Part shown: one piece after another, positions 44,387-53,182 of the stretch | Layout: the number at the start of each line of letters is the position of its first letter | How positions within the stretch are numbered: the stretch's first letter is position 1 | From: JAJXWB01 sp047971685 | GTDB lineage: Bacteria > Pseudomonadota > Alphaproteobacteria > Rhizobiales > Beijerinckiaceae | Reading direction: 5' to 3' | DNA length: 53,432 nt | Assembly: GCA_047971685.1 (NCBI GenBank) | Contig: JBKDZW010000004.1 | Span: 1 to 53,432, forward strand | The notes under the pieces: generated by a model | What the model saw: the letters and a program-made list of their open reading frames with translations, nothing else | Databases searched by the model: none | What the model was told of the DNA's origin: nothing | Program-made: the position numbers and the translations under genes

Positions 44387-45808
44387 CTATCGCTCCTGAT
44401 GAAGTATCGGCGCGCGGATTGAAAGGCGCGCGCCTTGGCCCGGGCTGGTCTCGACCGAGAAAGTTCCTCCGATCATGTGAGCCTGTTCGGCCATGCCCGC
44501 AAGCCCATAATGTCCGGGATGAGCGGCGCCGGCGTCAAATCCGCGCCCGTCGTCGGCGATTTCAATGGCCACGTCTGCGCCGCGGATTTCGGCTGCGATC
44601 CGCACGCGGTGGGCTGCGGCATGGCGTTCGACATTGCGTAAAGCCTCCTCGACGATACGGTAGAGCCGCTCGGCCTGCTCGCCTTGAACGGCGGAAACGG
44701 GCTCGCCGACGGCGATATCCACCGGCATGCCGTTGCGTTCGGCAAATCGGGCGCCGGCCCGGCGCAGCGCGGTTTCCAGCCCCTCGTCGCCGGCGCGCTG
44801 GAAGCGTACCTGGCCCAGCGCCTCGCGTCCGCGCGCCAGCCCTGCGCTTGCCGCCTCCTCGGCGCGGGCAAGTTCGTCGAGAACGCGCTCGGGCGCGCGC
44901 TCGGCCATTTTGCGCACCAGACGCAATTGGGTGATGACCGCGACCAGGGCGTGAACGATCGTGTCATGCAGGTCGTGGGCGATGGTCAGGCGCTCGCGCA
45001 TCAGCAGGGCCTGCCGGGTGTGGGCCTGCGCGCGTTCGATCTGGGCCTGCAATTCGCGCAACCGCGTGATGTCGCGCCCGATCGCCTGAAACTCCGCAGG
45101 GCCATCGCCGCTTCCGAGCCAGGCCAGACGCCACATGATCCAGGCCGCGCGGCCGTCCGCTGCGACGAGCTCCTGTTCAAAGGAGGCTTCACCCGCGCCG
45201 TTTTCGAGGGCGGGCCAGGCGAGACCGTCGGTGGGCGCGAAAACATCGGTCAGGCGCGCGCCCACGATATGGGCGAGGTCGCGGCCGCAGAATGCGCGGG
45301 CGTGGGCGTTGGCGAAGGAGATAGCGCCATCGATGGTTGCGCGCAGTACGAGATCGCCGCTCGATTCGACGATGTCGCGGTAGAGGGCGTCGCTGATATT
45401 GGCGCGCCGGCGGGCAGCTTCCGCCTGCTCGCCGGCCAGACGCCGTTCGCGGCGTTCGCGCAACAGCATGGTCTCGGTTTCGCTTGCGCCGAAGGCGCGG
45501 GCGGCTGCAATCGAAAACCGCTCCCCGTCCTCGTCCCAGACAATGGTGAGGCTGATCTTTTCGTCCTGGCCGACGCCGACGCCGGGCAGGGCGATAATGT
45601 CGCGCGCGCCGGCGCGCAGGGCGGCAAGCTCCCCGGCCATGCCGAACAGCAGGGGGGTAGCCAGACAATCGCCGCCGATTTCGGGCAGCCAGTCGAGCGA
45701 GGCGCCGGCGCGCGCCAGAAGGGCGCCCTCAGCAGTCATCAAGGCAAAGCCGAGGCCGTGGCGGGCCAGAGTTCCGTTCATTCCGGCATCGGATTCAATT
45801 GCGCGCAA
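44387..45808 (-). CDS. PAS-domain sensor histidine kinase (HisKA_3 type)
   Basis: A 473-residue kinase with no membrane segment. It has a PAS-like domain (about 140-250, IVESSGDLVLRATIDGAISF), then the HisKA_3 H-box RLTIAHDLHDTIVHALVAV with its His near residue 285, and a HATPase_c domain (N-box NVERHAAAHRVR, G-box DDGRGFD, and GLAGMAEQAHMIGG). The TTG start at 45808 has GGAGA nearby; the ATG at 45781 is an alternative. It signals to the adjacent NarL-type regulator. The N-terminal 130 residues may sense a cytoplasmic signal of unknown kind. Confidence 0.9.
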   Translation of the reverse strand: MRAIESDAGMNGTLARHGLGFALMTAEGALLARAGASLDWLPEIGGDCLATPLLFGMAGELAALRAGARDIIALPGVGVGQDEKISLTIVWDEDGERFSIAAARAFGASETETMLLRERRERRLAGEQAEAARRRANISDALYRDIVESSGDLVLRATIDGAISFANAHARAFCGRDLAHIVGARLTDVFAPTDGLAWPALENGAGEASFEQELVAADGRAAWIMWRLAWLGSGDGPAEFQAIGRDITRLRELQAQIERAQAHTRQALLMRERLTIAHDLHDTIVHALVAVITQLRLVRKMAERAPERVLDELARAEEAASAGLARGREALGQVRFQRAGDEGLETALRRAGARFAERNGMPVDIAVGEPVSAVQGEQAERLYRIVEEALRNVERHAAAHRVRIAAEIRGADVAIEIADDGRGFDAGAAHPGHYGLAGMAEQAHMIGGTFSVETSPGQGARLSIRAPILHQER

Positions 45809-46081
45809 AGCGTCTCCATATCTGGCCGGCGCACATGGTAATGGGGTGAGGCTTTCAATACGGCGCCTCGATTTCCGGCGGAATTGGCAAAAGTCATGCG
45901 CGATTCTTGCAAGAAAATGAACAAACGGCGGCCTTTATACAAGCAAAACCTTCGATACGGGGCGGACGCCCTTCGACGCGCCTAAACGCGCCCGCTCCAA
46001 GTCTTTAATCCTCAAGTCTTTACTATCGACAAGATCGTTCAGCTTAGCCGATTTTCGCGGGGCGGCAAAAATCATGCCGAT

Positions 46082-47551
46082 CTAAGGCAGGATCGCCAGC
46101 CAGTCGCCGCGCGCAACGATATCGACGATCCGCAAGGCCGCCTGCCGCCAGGTTGGCCGCACGACGCGCGCGGGGTCGGCCTTTTTGCGTCCGGCCAGAA
46201 AATCGTGGACGAGATTTGCGAGCGCGGCGCTATCGTTGACGCGGAAATAAAGCGCGCCTTCCCCGCCGATCTCGCGGAAAACCGGGATGTCGCTGCACAG
46301 CGCCGGCTTGCCGCGCCAGGCGGCTTCGGCCACCGGCAGGCCGAAGCCTTCAGCGTAGGAGGGCGCAAGCGCGGCTGCGCAATGGTCGTAGGCGTAGGCG
46401 AGATCGGCGTCGCCGGCGGCGTCGAACCAGTGGAGACGGCCGCCGAATTCAGGGCTCGCCATCATGTCGTCGACGATAGCCTCGACATGCCAGCCGCGTC
46501 GCCCGATGAAGACGAGGCGCGCATCCACGCCGTCGCGCCACAATGCGTCGAAGGCGGCAAGGGCGATTGCATGGCCCTTGCGCGGCTCCAGCGTGCCGAC
46601 AAGCAGGAAAGTGGGCGCAGGGCCGGCAAAGGCGGCGGCGACCGCAGGCGCCGGCGCGCCCGCGCCTGCCGGAGCGATGTCCGAGCCGCAATGGAACCAG
46701 CCGATTTTCAGGCCGGCGCGATGGGGCAAATCATGGGCGGCGACAAAGGCCAGAAGCTCCTCTGCGACCGTGCGCGAAATCGCGATCATCACGTCGCTTT
46801 CGAGGAGCGCCGCCTTCAGCCAGGCCAGGTGCACCTGCGGCACCGCGCCGACGGAAGCGCCCTTGTAGAGCTGTGGAATGAGATCGTAGATGCAGGAGAC
46901 GATTTCCCCGCCGTTTCGCCTGATATCCTCGAATACGCCGGCAAAGGCCGCAAAATTCCCCCAGGAATTGTCGAGCATCAGCAGGCGGTCGCCGCTCTCT
47001 ATTGCGAGCGGCCTGTCGGGGCCGGCGGTCGGGCGGCCGGTTTCCGAGGCGACATAGGCCTCGCAGGTCCATAAACGCCCGTCCTGCAAACGCACGGCGA
47101 CCGGGACGAGGGTTTGGCGCGCAGCGTCTTGAGGGGCGGCGTCTTGAGGGGCGGCGCTTCGGGAAACGTCTTCCGCGTAGAGCGCGCGCACGACCTGCCG
47201 CACGACCCTCTGGATGCCGGTTTTGTCGTCGTGGGCGACGATTGCGGTGACGTCGATCAGAAGCCTGGCGGGCGGCGCCTTTTGCATCGCCCGCGCGCGG
47301 GGGGCGGGCGATGCGGGTTCGGGCGTTTCGGCGGGACGGGCTTGTGCTGGGGCAAACAGACGCCTTATCGCGCGTTCGACGAACCGGATCGGCCAGGCCG
47401 CATGCCAGGCGACGCTGTAAACGGCTTCGGCGTGCTGTTTTTCGAGGCGCTCGAGTTCGCGCCGGAGCTGATCTGCCTGGAATTCGAGAATGCGGATGCG
47501 GTCGGCGCCGGTCTTGTCGGATCCGGCCGGATCCCGGTTCGCCCCGCCCAT
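46082..47551 (-). CDS. GT4-family glycosyltransferase, possibly rhamnosyl
   Basis: A 489-residue glycosyltransferase. Residues ~15-40 form a short coiled coil (ILEFQADQLRRELERLEK). The GT-B fold follows, with the C-terminal nucleotide-sugar part showing LLVGTLEPRKGHAIALAAFD and, near the end, PSYAEGFGLPVAEAAWRGKP, the EGFGLPxxEA motif of GT4 enzymes. ATG 47551 lies 2 bases after the rmd stop; the longer open frame beyond it covers rmd in another frame. Because gmd and rmd precede it, GDP-D-rhamnose is a likely donor; the acceptor is unknown. Confidence 0.85.
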   Translation of the reverse strand: MGGANRDPAGSDKTGADRIRILEFQADQLRRELERLEKQHAEAVYSVAWHAAWPIRFVERAIRRLFAPAQARPAETPEPASPAPRARAMQKAPPARLLIDVTAIVAHDDKTGIQRVVRQVVRALYAEDVSRSAAPQDAAPQDAARQTLVPVAVRLQDGRLWTCEAYVASETGRPTAGPDRPLAIESGDRLLMLDNSWGNFAAFAGVFEDIRRNGGEIVSCIYDLIPQLYKGASVGAVPQVHLAWLKAALLESDVMIAISRTVAEELLAFVAAHDLPHRAGLKIGWFHCGSDIAPAGAGAPAPAVAAAFAGPAPTFLLVGTLEPRKGHAIALAAFDALWRDGVDARLVFIGRRGWHVEAIVDDMMASPEFGGRLHWFDAAGDADLAYAYDHCAAALAPSYAEGFGLPVAEAAWRGKPALCSDIPVFREIGGEGALYFRVNDSAALANLVHDFLAGRKKADPARVVRPTWRQAALRIVDIVARGDWLAILP

Positions 47552-47553
47552 GC

Positions 47554-48525
47554 TCAGGCCATGTGCGATTTGCTTGCCGCGCGCCAATGCGCAAGCAGCG
47601 CCTCGACGATAGCGTCGACGCCGATGGTCGGCTTCCAGCCGGTGGCCCGTTCGAGCCGTCCGGCCGAGCCGACCGCTGTGGGAATGTCGCTGGGGCGCAG
47701 ACGCTTCGGATCGATGGAGACCTCGAAAGCGCGCTCTGCATGGGCGCGAAACTTCTCCACGAGATCGCGGATGCGATAGGAGGCGCCGGAGGCGACATTG
47801 TAGACGTCGCGCTGGGCGGCCTGTGCGGGCTGGGCGAGCATGGCGATATAGGCGGCGCAAACGTCGCGCACGTCAAGAAAGTCGCGACTGGCCTCGATAT
47901 TGCCGAGTTCGAGGCGCGCCGGGCGGCGCCCGGCCTCGATGTCGGCGATCTGCTGCGCAAGCGAGGGCAGGACGAAGCGCACGTCCTGGCCGGGGCCGGT
48001 ATGATTGAAGGGGCGGGCGATCAGCAGGCGGGCCCGGGGCAGCACGTCCGGCAGCATGGCCTCCGCTGCGGCCTTCGCCCGGGCATAGGCGTTCATCGGA
48101 CGCAGGGGGGTCTCCTCGTTCGCCACGCCTTCGCGAAAACTCCAGCCGTAGACTTCGGAGGACGAGACGAAAAAGAAGGTCGTGTCCGGGCAGGCGCACT
48201 GGCAGGCGTGCGCCAGCTCCAGCGTGCCGCCGAAATTGACGCGCCATGTGGCCTCGGCCATTTGCGCGCTTGCGCCGATGGCGGCCTGGGCGGCCAGGTG
48301 CAATACGAGATCGGGCCTGAAATCCGCGATCATGGCGCCGATGGCCGAACTGTCGGTCACTTCGGCGTCGAGCGTCCGCCAGCCTTCGCGCACCACGGTC
48401 TCGCCGGGGCGTCGCAGCAGAATGCGTTCCGCGCCGGGCCAGGCCGCTTCGATTGCAGGCGCAAGATAGCCGCCGACGAAGCCGGTTCCGCCGGTCAACA
48501 ATATGCGCTGATAGCGAAGCGACAT
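47554..48525 (-). CDS. rmd: GDP-6-deoxy-D-mannose reductase (Rmd)
   Basis: Reduces GDP-4-keto-6-deoxymannose to GDP-D-rhamnose. It is a 323-residue SDR enzyme with the NAD(P) motif TGGTGFVGGYL near residue 12, and the RPFNHTGPGQDVRFVLPSLA stretch (about 168-187) that is characteristic of Rmd. The catalytic Tyr-x3-Lys is YARAK near 150. It lies 14 bases after gmd and 2 before the glycosyltransferase on the same strand. The alternative, a GDP-fucose synthase, is less likely because that family has a different C-terminal region. Confidence 0.88.
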   Translation of the reverse strand: MSLRYQRILLTGGTGFVGGYLAPAIEAAWPGAERILLRRPGETVVREGWRTLDAEVTDSSAIGAMIADFRPDLVLHLAAQAAIGASAQMAEATWRVNFGGTLELAHACQCACPDTTFFFVSSSEVYGWSFREGVANEETPLRPMNAYARAKAAAEAMLPDVLPRARLLIARPFNHTGPGQDVRFVLPSLAQQIADIEAGRRPARLELGNIEASRDFLDVRDVCAAYIAMLAQPAQAAQRDVYNVASGASYRIRDLVEKFRAHAERAFEVSIDPKRLRPSDIPTAVGSAGRLERATGWKPTIGVDAIVEALLAHWRAASKSHMA

Positions 48526-48538
48526 CGTGCGCCTCGAT

Positions 48539-49525
48539 TCAGAGCGTTTCGGAATTCTTGACGCGCTCGAGGTCTGCCTCGAGCATTTCCTTGATCATCT
48601 GTTCGAGCGTCGTTTGCGGGGTCCAGCCGAGCTTGGTCTTCGCCTTGTCGGGATTGCCGAGCAGCACGTCGACTTCCGCCGGGCGATAGAAAGCAGGATC
48701 GATCACGACATGCTTGTCCATGTCGAGGCCGGCATGGTCGAAGGCGATGCGGCACATGTCGCGCACCGTGGTGGTCACCCCGGTGGCCACGACATAATCG
48801 TCGGGCTTGTCCTGTTGCAGCATCAGCCACATGGCCTGCACATAATCGCGCGCATGGCCCCAGTCGCGCTTGGCGTCGATATTGCCGAGGCGCAATTCCC
48901 GCTGCTTGCCGAGTTTTATGCGCGCGACGGCGTCGGTGACCTTGCGGGTGACGAATTCGATGCCGCGCAGCGGGCTCTCGTGATTGAAGAGAATGCCCGA
49001 GGAGGCGTGGAAGCCGAAGCTCTCGCGGTAATTGATGGTGATCCAGTGGCCGTAGAGCTTGGCCACGGCATAGGGGCTGCGTGGATAGAAGGGTGTGTTT
49101 TCGTTCTGGCGGTCCTGCTGGATCAGGCCGAACATTTCCGAGGACGAGGCCTGGTAGAAGCGCGCCTCGGGCGCCTCCGCGCGCATGGCCTCCAGCATGT
49201 TGGTGACGCCGGTCGCGGTGATGTGGGCGGTGTGGATCGGTTGGCGCCAGGAGGAGGCGACGAAGCTCTGGGCGGCGAGATTGTAGATTTCGTCGGGCTG
49301 CGTTTCCTTGACGATGCGCACCAGACTGGACAGATCGCCCATGTCGCCGTCGAGCAGGGTCACCTTGTCGGCGACGCCAAGCCAGCGCAGGCGGTGGTCC
49401 TCGACGCCGCGATGCGAGGACCGGCGGATAACGCCGAAAACCTCGTAGCCCTTGTCGACGAGCAATTGCGAGAGATAAGCCCCATCCTGGCCCGTAATGC
49501 CGGTCAGGAGCGCGCGCTTGGCCAT
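48539..49525 (-). CDS. gmd: GDP-mannose 4,6-dehydratase Gmd
   Basis: Converts GDP-mannose to GDP-4-keto-6-deoxymannose. The 328-residue protein begins KRALLTGITGQDGAYLSQLL, the Gmd hallmark, and shows SSHRGVEDHRLRWLG-type elements and the YPRSPYAVAKLYGHW motif with the catalytic Tyr and Lys. It starts the operon gmd-rmd-glycosyltransferase. The upstream region carries a near-palindrome and a 24-bp-spaced direct repeat. No mannose-1-phosphate guanylyltransferase is in the window, so GDP-mannose must come from elsewhere. Confidence 0.95.
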   Translation of the reverse strand: MAKRALLTGITGQDGAYLSQLLVDKGYEVFGVIRRSSHRGVEDHRLRWLGVADKVTLLDGDMGDLSSLVRIVKETQPDEIYNLAAQSFVASSWRQPIHTAHITATGVTNMLEAMRAEAPEARFYQASSSEMFGLIQQDRQNENTPFYPRSPYAVAKLYGHWITINYRESFGFHASSGILFNHESPLRGIEFVTRKVTDAVARIKLGKQRELRLGNIDAKRDWGHARDYVQAMWLMLQQDKPDDYVVATGVTTTVRDMCRIAFDHAGLDMDKHVVIDPAFYRPAEVDVLLGNPDKAKTKLGWTPQTTLEQMIKEMLEADLERVKNSETL

Positions 49526-49564
49526 GAATTTTCCTCAAATCCGGGCGCTGGCGCCCTTGGGGTC

Positions 49565-49634
49565 GTCGCGCGGAAAATTTTCGCGCGACAAACGGGCCGG
49601 ACGCCTGGCGGCCAAACGGGCCGGATGCCTGGCG
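49565..49634. repeat. Near-palindrome and direct repeat upstream of gmd
   Basis: GTCGCGCGGAAAA and TTTTCGCGCGAC (49565-49589) form an inverted repeat with one extra G. It is followed by two 21-bp direct copies starting AAACGGGCCGGA at 49590 and 49614 (one mismatch, 24-bp period). Both lie within 110 bases of the gmd start. Confidence 0.55.
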
Positions 49635-49750
49635 AGCGGAGATGCGCCGCAATAGCAAAAACGGGCTCGGGTAGGCAAGTTTCGGGAAAGCCCGCTTTCC
49701 CGCCGGGGCGAGCGCCGGGCGGGCGGGCGAAGGTTGCCGCCCCCGCCCGG

Positions 49751-49770
49751 CTCTCCCCGCAAGGGGAGGG
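49751..49770. terminator. GCAA-loop hairpin downstream of the crotonase gene
   Basis: CTCTCCCC and GGGGAGGG form an 8-bp stem with one wobble and a GCAA tetraloop, 27 bases beyond the crotonase stop on the minus strand. No T-run follows, so termination is uncertain. Similar CCCC-GGGG hairpins are common interspersed sequences in this group. Confidence 0.35.
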
Positions 49771-49796
49771 CAGGTTCAGGGGGCGGAAAGCCGTTC

Positions 49797-50603
49797 TCAG
49801 ACTTCCGTAAAATTCGCCGCGCGCTTTTCCATCTGCGCCTTGACCGCCTCGATCTGGTTCGGGCTGCCGATCAGAGCGAATTGCTCCACCGATTCCGCCT
49901 CGAGGCCGGTCTGGACATCGGTGACGACCGCCAGATTGAGCAGACGCTTGGCGGCGCGGATTGCGTGGGGGTTTTTGCTTGCGATTTCGCGGGCGGTCTC
50001 CAGCGCGGCTGCGCGCGGGTCGGCTGTCACGCGGGTGACGAAGCCATATTGGAAGCCTTCCTCGCCGCTGAAAATGCGCCCGCTATAGGTGAGTTCGCGG
50101 ACAATATCCTCGCGGGCGAGATGGCGCATGATCTGCGTGCCCGCGACATCGGGGACGAGACCCCAGCGGATTTCCAGGATCGACATTTTGCAATCGGGCG
50201 TTGCGTAGCGCATGTCGGCGCCGAGCGCGAGCTGAAAGCCGCCGCCAAGCGCCACGCCATGCACGGCCGCAATGACCGGCACGGGCAGTTCGCGCCACAC
50301 CCAGGCGGCCCATTGCGGCTTGTTGGCCGGCCCGTGCGTGCGGGCGCGCAGGTCGCGCGCGCCGGCGATCTGCGCGCCTTGCGTTTTCATGGCCTCGAAG
50401 CGGCCCATGTCGAGGCCGGCGCAGAAGGCGCGTCCCTCGCCCGAGAGAACGACTGCGCGAAGTCCCTTCATGGCCATCAGTTTTTCGCCTGCTTCGACCA
50501 GGCCGTCGAACATGGCTTCATCCAGCGCATTCATCTTATCGGCGCGGATCATGCGCACATCGGCGACGCCATCCTTCATGTCGATGGAAATACGGTCTTT
50601 CAT
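49797..50603 (-). CDS. Crotonase/enoyl-CoA hydratase-family protein
   Basis: A 268-residue protein. The crotonase fold shows the first oxyanion-hole element SGEGRAFCAGLDM near residue 58 and the second GVALGGGFQLALGADMRYA near 120, followed by MSILEIRWGLVPDVAGTQ. The Glu in LEIRWG and the Asp in PDVAG fit an acid/base pair. It likely acts in fatty acid or aromatic acid beta-oxidation. The gene stands alone between gmd and an FAD-linked oxidase; no neighbouring beta-oxidation genes are present. The specific substrate is unknown. Confidence 0.88.
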   Translation of the reverse strand: MKDRISIDMKDGVADVRMIRADKMNALDEAMFDGLVEAGEKLMAMKGLRAVVLSGEGRAFCAGLDMGRFEAMKTQGAQIAGARDLRARTHGPANKPQWAAWVWRELPVPVIAAVHGVALGGGFQLALGADMRYATPDCKMSILEIRWGLVPDVAGTQIMRHLAREDIVRELTYSGRIFSGEEGFQYGFVTRVTADPRAAALETAREIASKNPHAIRAAKRLLNLAVVTDVQTGLEAESVEQFALIGSPNQIEAVKAQMEKRAANFTEV

Positions 50604-50728
50604 TCTCTTCTCCTTTGCTTTGAGGTTATTTCCGACGCGGCGCAGCCACGGGCGGGAATCCAGAAGGCGCCGCGCAGATCGCCGGCGCGGGATCGCGCTT
50701 TTGCGGGGACGACAGATGCGATTGGCTC

Positions 50729-52156
50729 CTAGAGAACCTTCCCCGGGTTCAGAATGCCGTTGGGATCGAGCGTCTTTTTCAAGGCGCGCATCAGGTCCAT
50801 TGCAACCGGATTTTTCACATGCGGCAATTCCTCGCGTTTCATCACGCCGATGCCGTGTTCGGCCGAAATGGAGCCGTGATATTTGCCGACGAGGCCATGG
50901 ACGATTTCGTTGATCTCATGCCAGCGGTCCAGAAAGGCCTGTTTGTCGGCGCCGGGGGGTTGCGAAACGTTGCAATGAATATTGCCGTCGCCGAGATGGC
51001 CGAAGGCGACCATGCGCGCGCCTGGCGCAGCGGCCGTCACATCGCGTTCGACATCGGCAAGAAACGCCGGCACGGCCGAGACCGGTACGGAAACGTCGTG
51101 CTTGATCGAGCCGCCCTCGTGCTTCTGGACTTCGGACAGAAGTTCGCGCAGGCGCCAGAAATCCTTGCGCTGATCGAGCGAGGCAGCGATCGCGGCGTCC
51201 TCGACAAGCCCGCGTTCGATGGCGTCTCCCAGCAGGCTTTCCAGCGTCGTCTCAAGCGTTGCGTCGGTTTGCGAGGCGAGTTCGATCAGCACATACCAGG
51301 CGTGTTTCCGGCTCAGGGGATCGCGCGTATCGGCGCCGTGCCGAAGAACGAAATCAATGCCGATGCGCGGCACGATCTCGAAACTTTTTACATCCGGGCC
51401 TGCGCGCGACAGCGCAATGTCGAGCAGCCCCAGCGCATCTCCAGGCGAAGCGAGGCCGACGAAACCCGTCGCGCGGGCGCGCGGTTTGGGAAAAAGCTTC
51501 AAGACAGCGCCGGTGATGACGCCAAGCGTGCCTTCCGCGCCGACGAACAGGTTCTTGAGGTCGTAGCCGGTGTTGTTCTTCTTGACCTTGCTGAGATCGG
51601 ACATGATGCGTCCATCGGCAAGCACGACTTCGAGCCCCATGACGAGATCGCGCGCAACGCCATAGGCGATGGCCGCCACGCCGCCGGCGTTGGTGGAGAG
51701 ATTGCCGCCGATGGTGCAGGAGCCTTCCGAGGGCAGCGAAAGCGGAAAGAGGCGATCGACGGCGTCGGCGGCGGCCTGCGCATTCTGCAAGGTGACGCCG
51801 GCGTCGAGTATGAGCGTGTTGGCGGTTGCGTCGATCTCGCGGATCTTGTCGAGACGGCGCAGCGACAACACGATTTCCTCCCCCGATTGCGAGGGAACCT
51901 GGCCGCCGACAAGCCCGGTGTTGCCGCCCTGCGGCACGACGCCTATCCCCAGCCCATTGCACAGCGCCAGCAGGCGCGAGACCTCCTCGACCGATTTTGG
52001 CCGCACCGCCGCGCGCGCCTTGCCGCGATAGAGGCCGCGCTCCTCGACGAGATAAGGCTCCAGCGCGAAGGAATCGACAATGACATTGGCCGCGCCGACG
52101 ATGTCTGCGATCCGTGCGAGGATTGCGTCTTGCGAAACGTTCTGTTGGGCGCTCAC
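50729..52156 (-). CDS. FAD-linked oxidase (D-2-hydroxy acid dehydrogenase, GlcD-like)
   Basis: A 475-residue flavoprotein. The PCMH-type FAD-binding domain (about 35-215) has PQGGNTGLVGGQVP and PSEGSCTIGGNLSTNAGG. The C-terminal FAD-oxidase domain shows GHLGDGNIHCNVSQP with metal-binding His and the EHGIGVMKREELP motif. These features fit D-lactate or D-2-hydroxyglutarate dehydrogenases. The GTG at 52156 overlaps the stop of a possible 47-codon frame (52153-52296, minus strand). No glycolate operon genes accompany it. Confidence 0.9.
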   Translation of the reverse strand: MSAQQNVSQDAILARIADIVGAANVIVDSFALEPYLVEERGLYRGKARAAVRPKSVEEVSRLLALCNGLGIGVVPQGGNTGLVGGQVPSQSGEEIVLSLRRLDKIREIDATANTLILDAGVTLQNAQAAADAVDRLFPLSLPSEGSCTIGGNLSTNAGGVAAIAYGVARDLVMGLEVVLADGRIMSDLSKVKKNNTGYDLKNLFVGAEGTLGVITGAVLKLFPKPRARATGFVGLASPGDALGLLDIALSRAGPDVKSFEIVPRIGIDFVLRHGADTRDPLSRKHAWYVLIELASQTDATLETTLESLLGDAIERGLVEDAAIAASLDQRKDFWRLRELLSEVQKHEGGSIKHDVSVPVSAVPAFLADVERDVTAAAPGARMVAFGHLGDGNIHCNVSQPPGADKQAFLDRWHEINEIVHGLVGKYHGSISAEHGIGVMKREELPHVKNPVAMDLMRALKKTLDPNGILNPGKVL

Positions 52157-52368
52157 GCTTTCAGTTCCCGTTCGTGATTCTTGCGCATCTTATGCTTTGC
52201 CCTTGAACCTGCGCACCAGCGCTTCCCGATGGCGTGTTTGAAGGGATTGCGCGGAAGGTCCACGGTCTGTCTCCGAATGGGGGCGGATTGGACCATGAAG
52301 GCCCTGCGGCCTGCAAGCCGGATTGGCGCAGGCGGGCCAAGCGTTTCTTACACGAGGGTTGCGTTCGT

Positions 52369-53182
52369 TAGAGCAGTTCCTGCCTTTTTAGAATCGTGCC
52401 GATTCACAATCGGCCCGGTTTGTGATTCAAGATGCTGGCTGGGCTGGAGGCCAGCATCCGATGGTCCGACCTCTTTCCAATGATCTTCGCGAGCGTGTTG
52501 TTGCGGCTGCGGCTTCTGGCGACAGTTGCAGGTCTGTGGCCGAACGTTTCGGCGTCGCGGTTTCGTCGGTCGTGAAGTGGTCGCAGCGTCAGCGCGCGAC
52601 CGGCTCCGTGGCGCCGCGCAAGATGGGTGGCTACCGCAAGCCGATCCTTGATCCGCACCGCGCCTTCATCGACGAGACCTGGATCAAGACCAACATGACG
52701 CCGCTGCGTGGCTGGGGCGCAAGGGGCAAGCGCCTGCGCGGCTTCGCCCCGCACGGCACTGGCGTACGCTGACCTTCCTCGGTGCGCTGCGCTGCGACCG
52801 GCTGACCGCGCCCTGCGTGTTCGACGGACCGATCAACGGCGAATGCTTTCGCGCCTACGTCGAGCAACAGCTCGCGCCGGCGCTGCGCAAAGGCGACATC
52901 GTCGTGATGGATAATCTCGGCAGCCACAAGTCGGCAGGCGTGCGACGCGCGATACAGGCCGTCGGCGCAAGGCTCTGGTATCTGCCGCCGTACTCCCCCG
53001 ATCTCAATCCCATCGAGCAGGCGTTTTCCAAAATCAAGCATTGGATGCGGCAAGCCCAGAAGCGCACCGTCGAGGACACATGGCGCCACATCGGACGCCT
53101 CACCGAAGCCATCGAGCCCGGCGAGTGCGCAAACTATTTCGTCAACGCAGGATATGCTTCCGTCAAAGAATGAACCGCTCTA
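52369..53182 (+). mobile_element. Decayed IS630-family element
   Basis: The element lies between TA dinucleotides at 52369-52370 and 53181-53182, as expected for IS630 TA target duplication. The left end reads GAGCAGTTCCTGCC and the right end, reversed, GAGCGGTTCATTC, an imperfect terminal inverted repeat. The element spans about 810 bp, shorter than the usual ~1.1 kb. Two hairpins precede the transposase: GCCGATT/AATCGGC (52398-52414) and GATGCTGGC/GCCAGCATC (52431-52458). Its right end directly abuts a TAGAGC palindromic repeat. Confidence 0.8.
52461..53173 (+). pseudogene. IS630-family transposase, internally deleted and frameshifted
   Basis: The N-terminal helix-turn-helix is clear (MVRPLSNDLRERVVAAAASG, then GDSCRSVAERFGVAVSSVVK). 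After KMGGYRKPILDPHRAF the frame jumps straight to IDETWIKTNMTPLRGWG; about 70-80 residues normally found between are missing. The two segments meet at TTCATCGA (52665-52672), a plausible deletion microhomology. A second defect near 52757 (GGCACTGG, one base short) shifts the frame, which stops at 52772. The rest continues in another frame from CDRLTAPCVFDGPING to the end, with DNLGSHKS and NPIEQAFSKIKHW. The DDE residues survive, but the protein cannot be made whole. Confidence 0.85.

Noticed and set aside
47551..47860. N-terminal extension of the glycosyltransferase to 47860
   Set aside because: This part overlaps rmd in another frame and is Arg-rich noise; the ATG at 47551 directly follows the rmd stop.
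52181..52483. A 100-codon plus-strand frame spanning the left IS630 boundary
   Set aside because: It crosses the mobile-element end, lacks a ribosome site and resembles nothing known.
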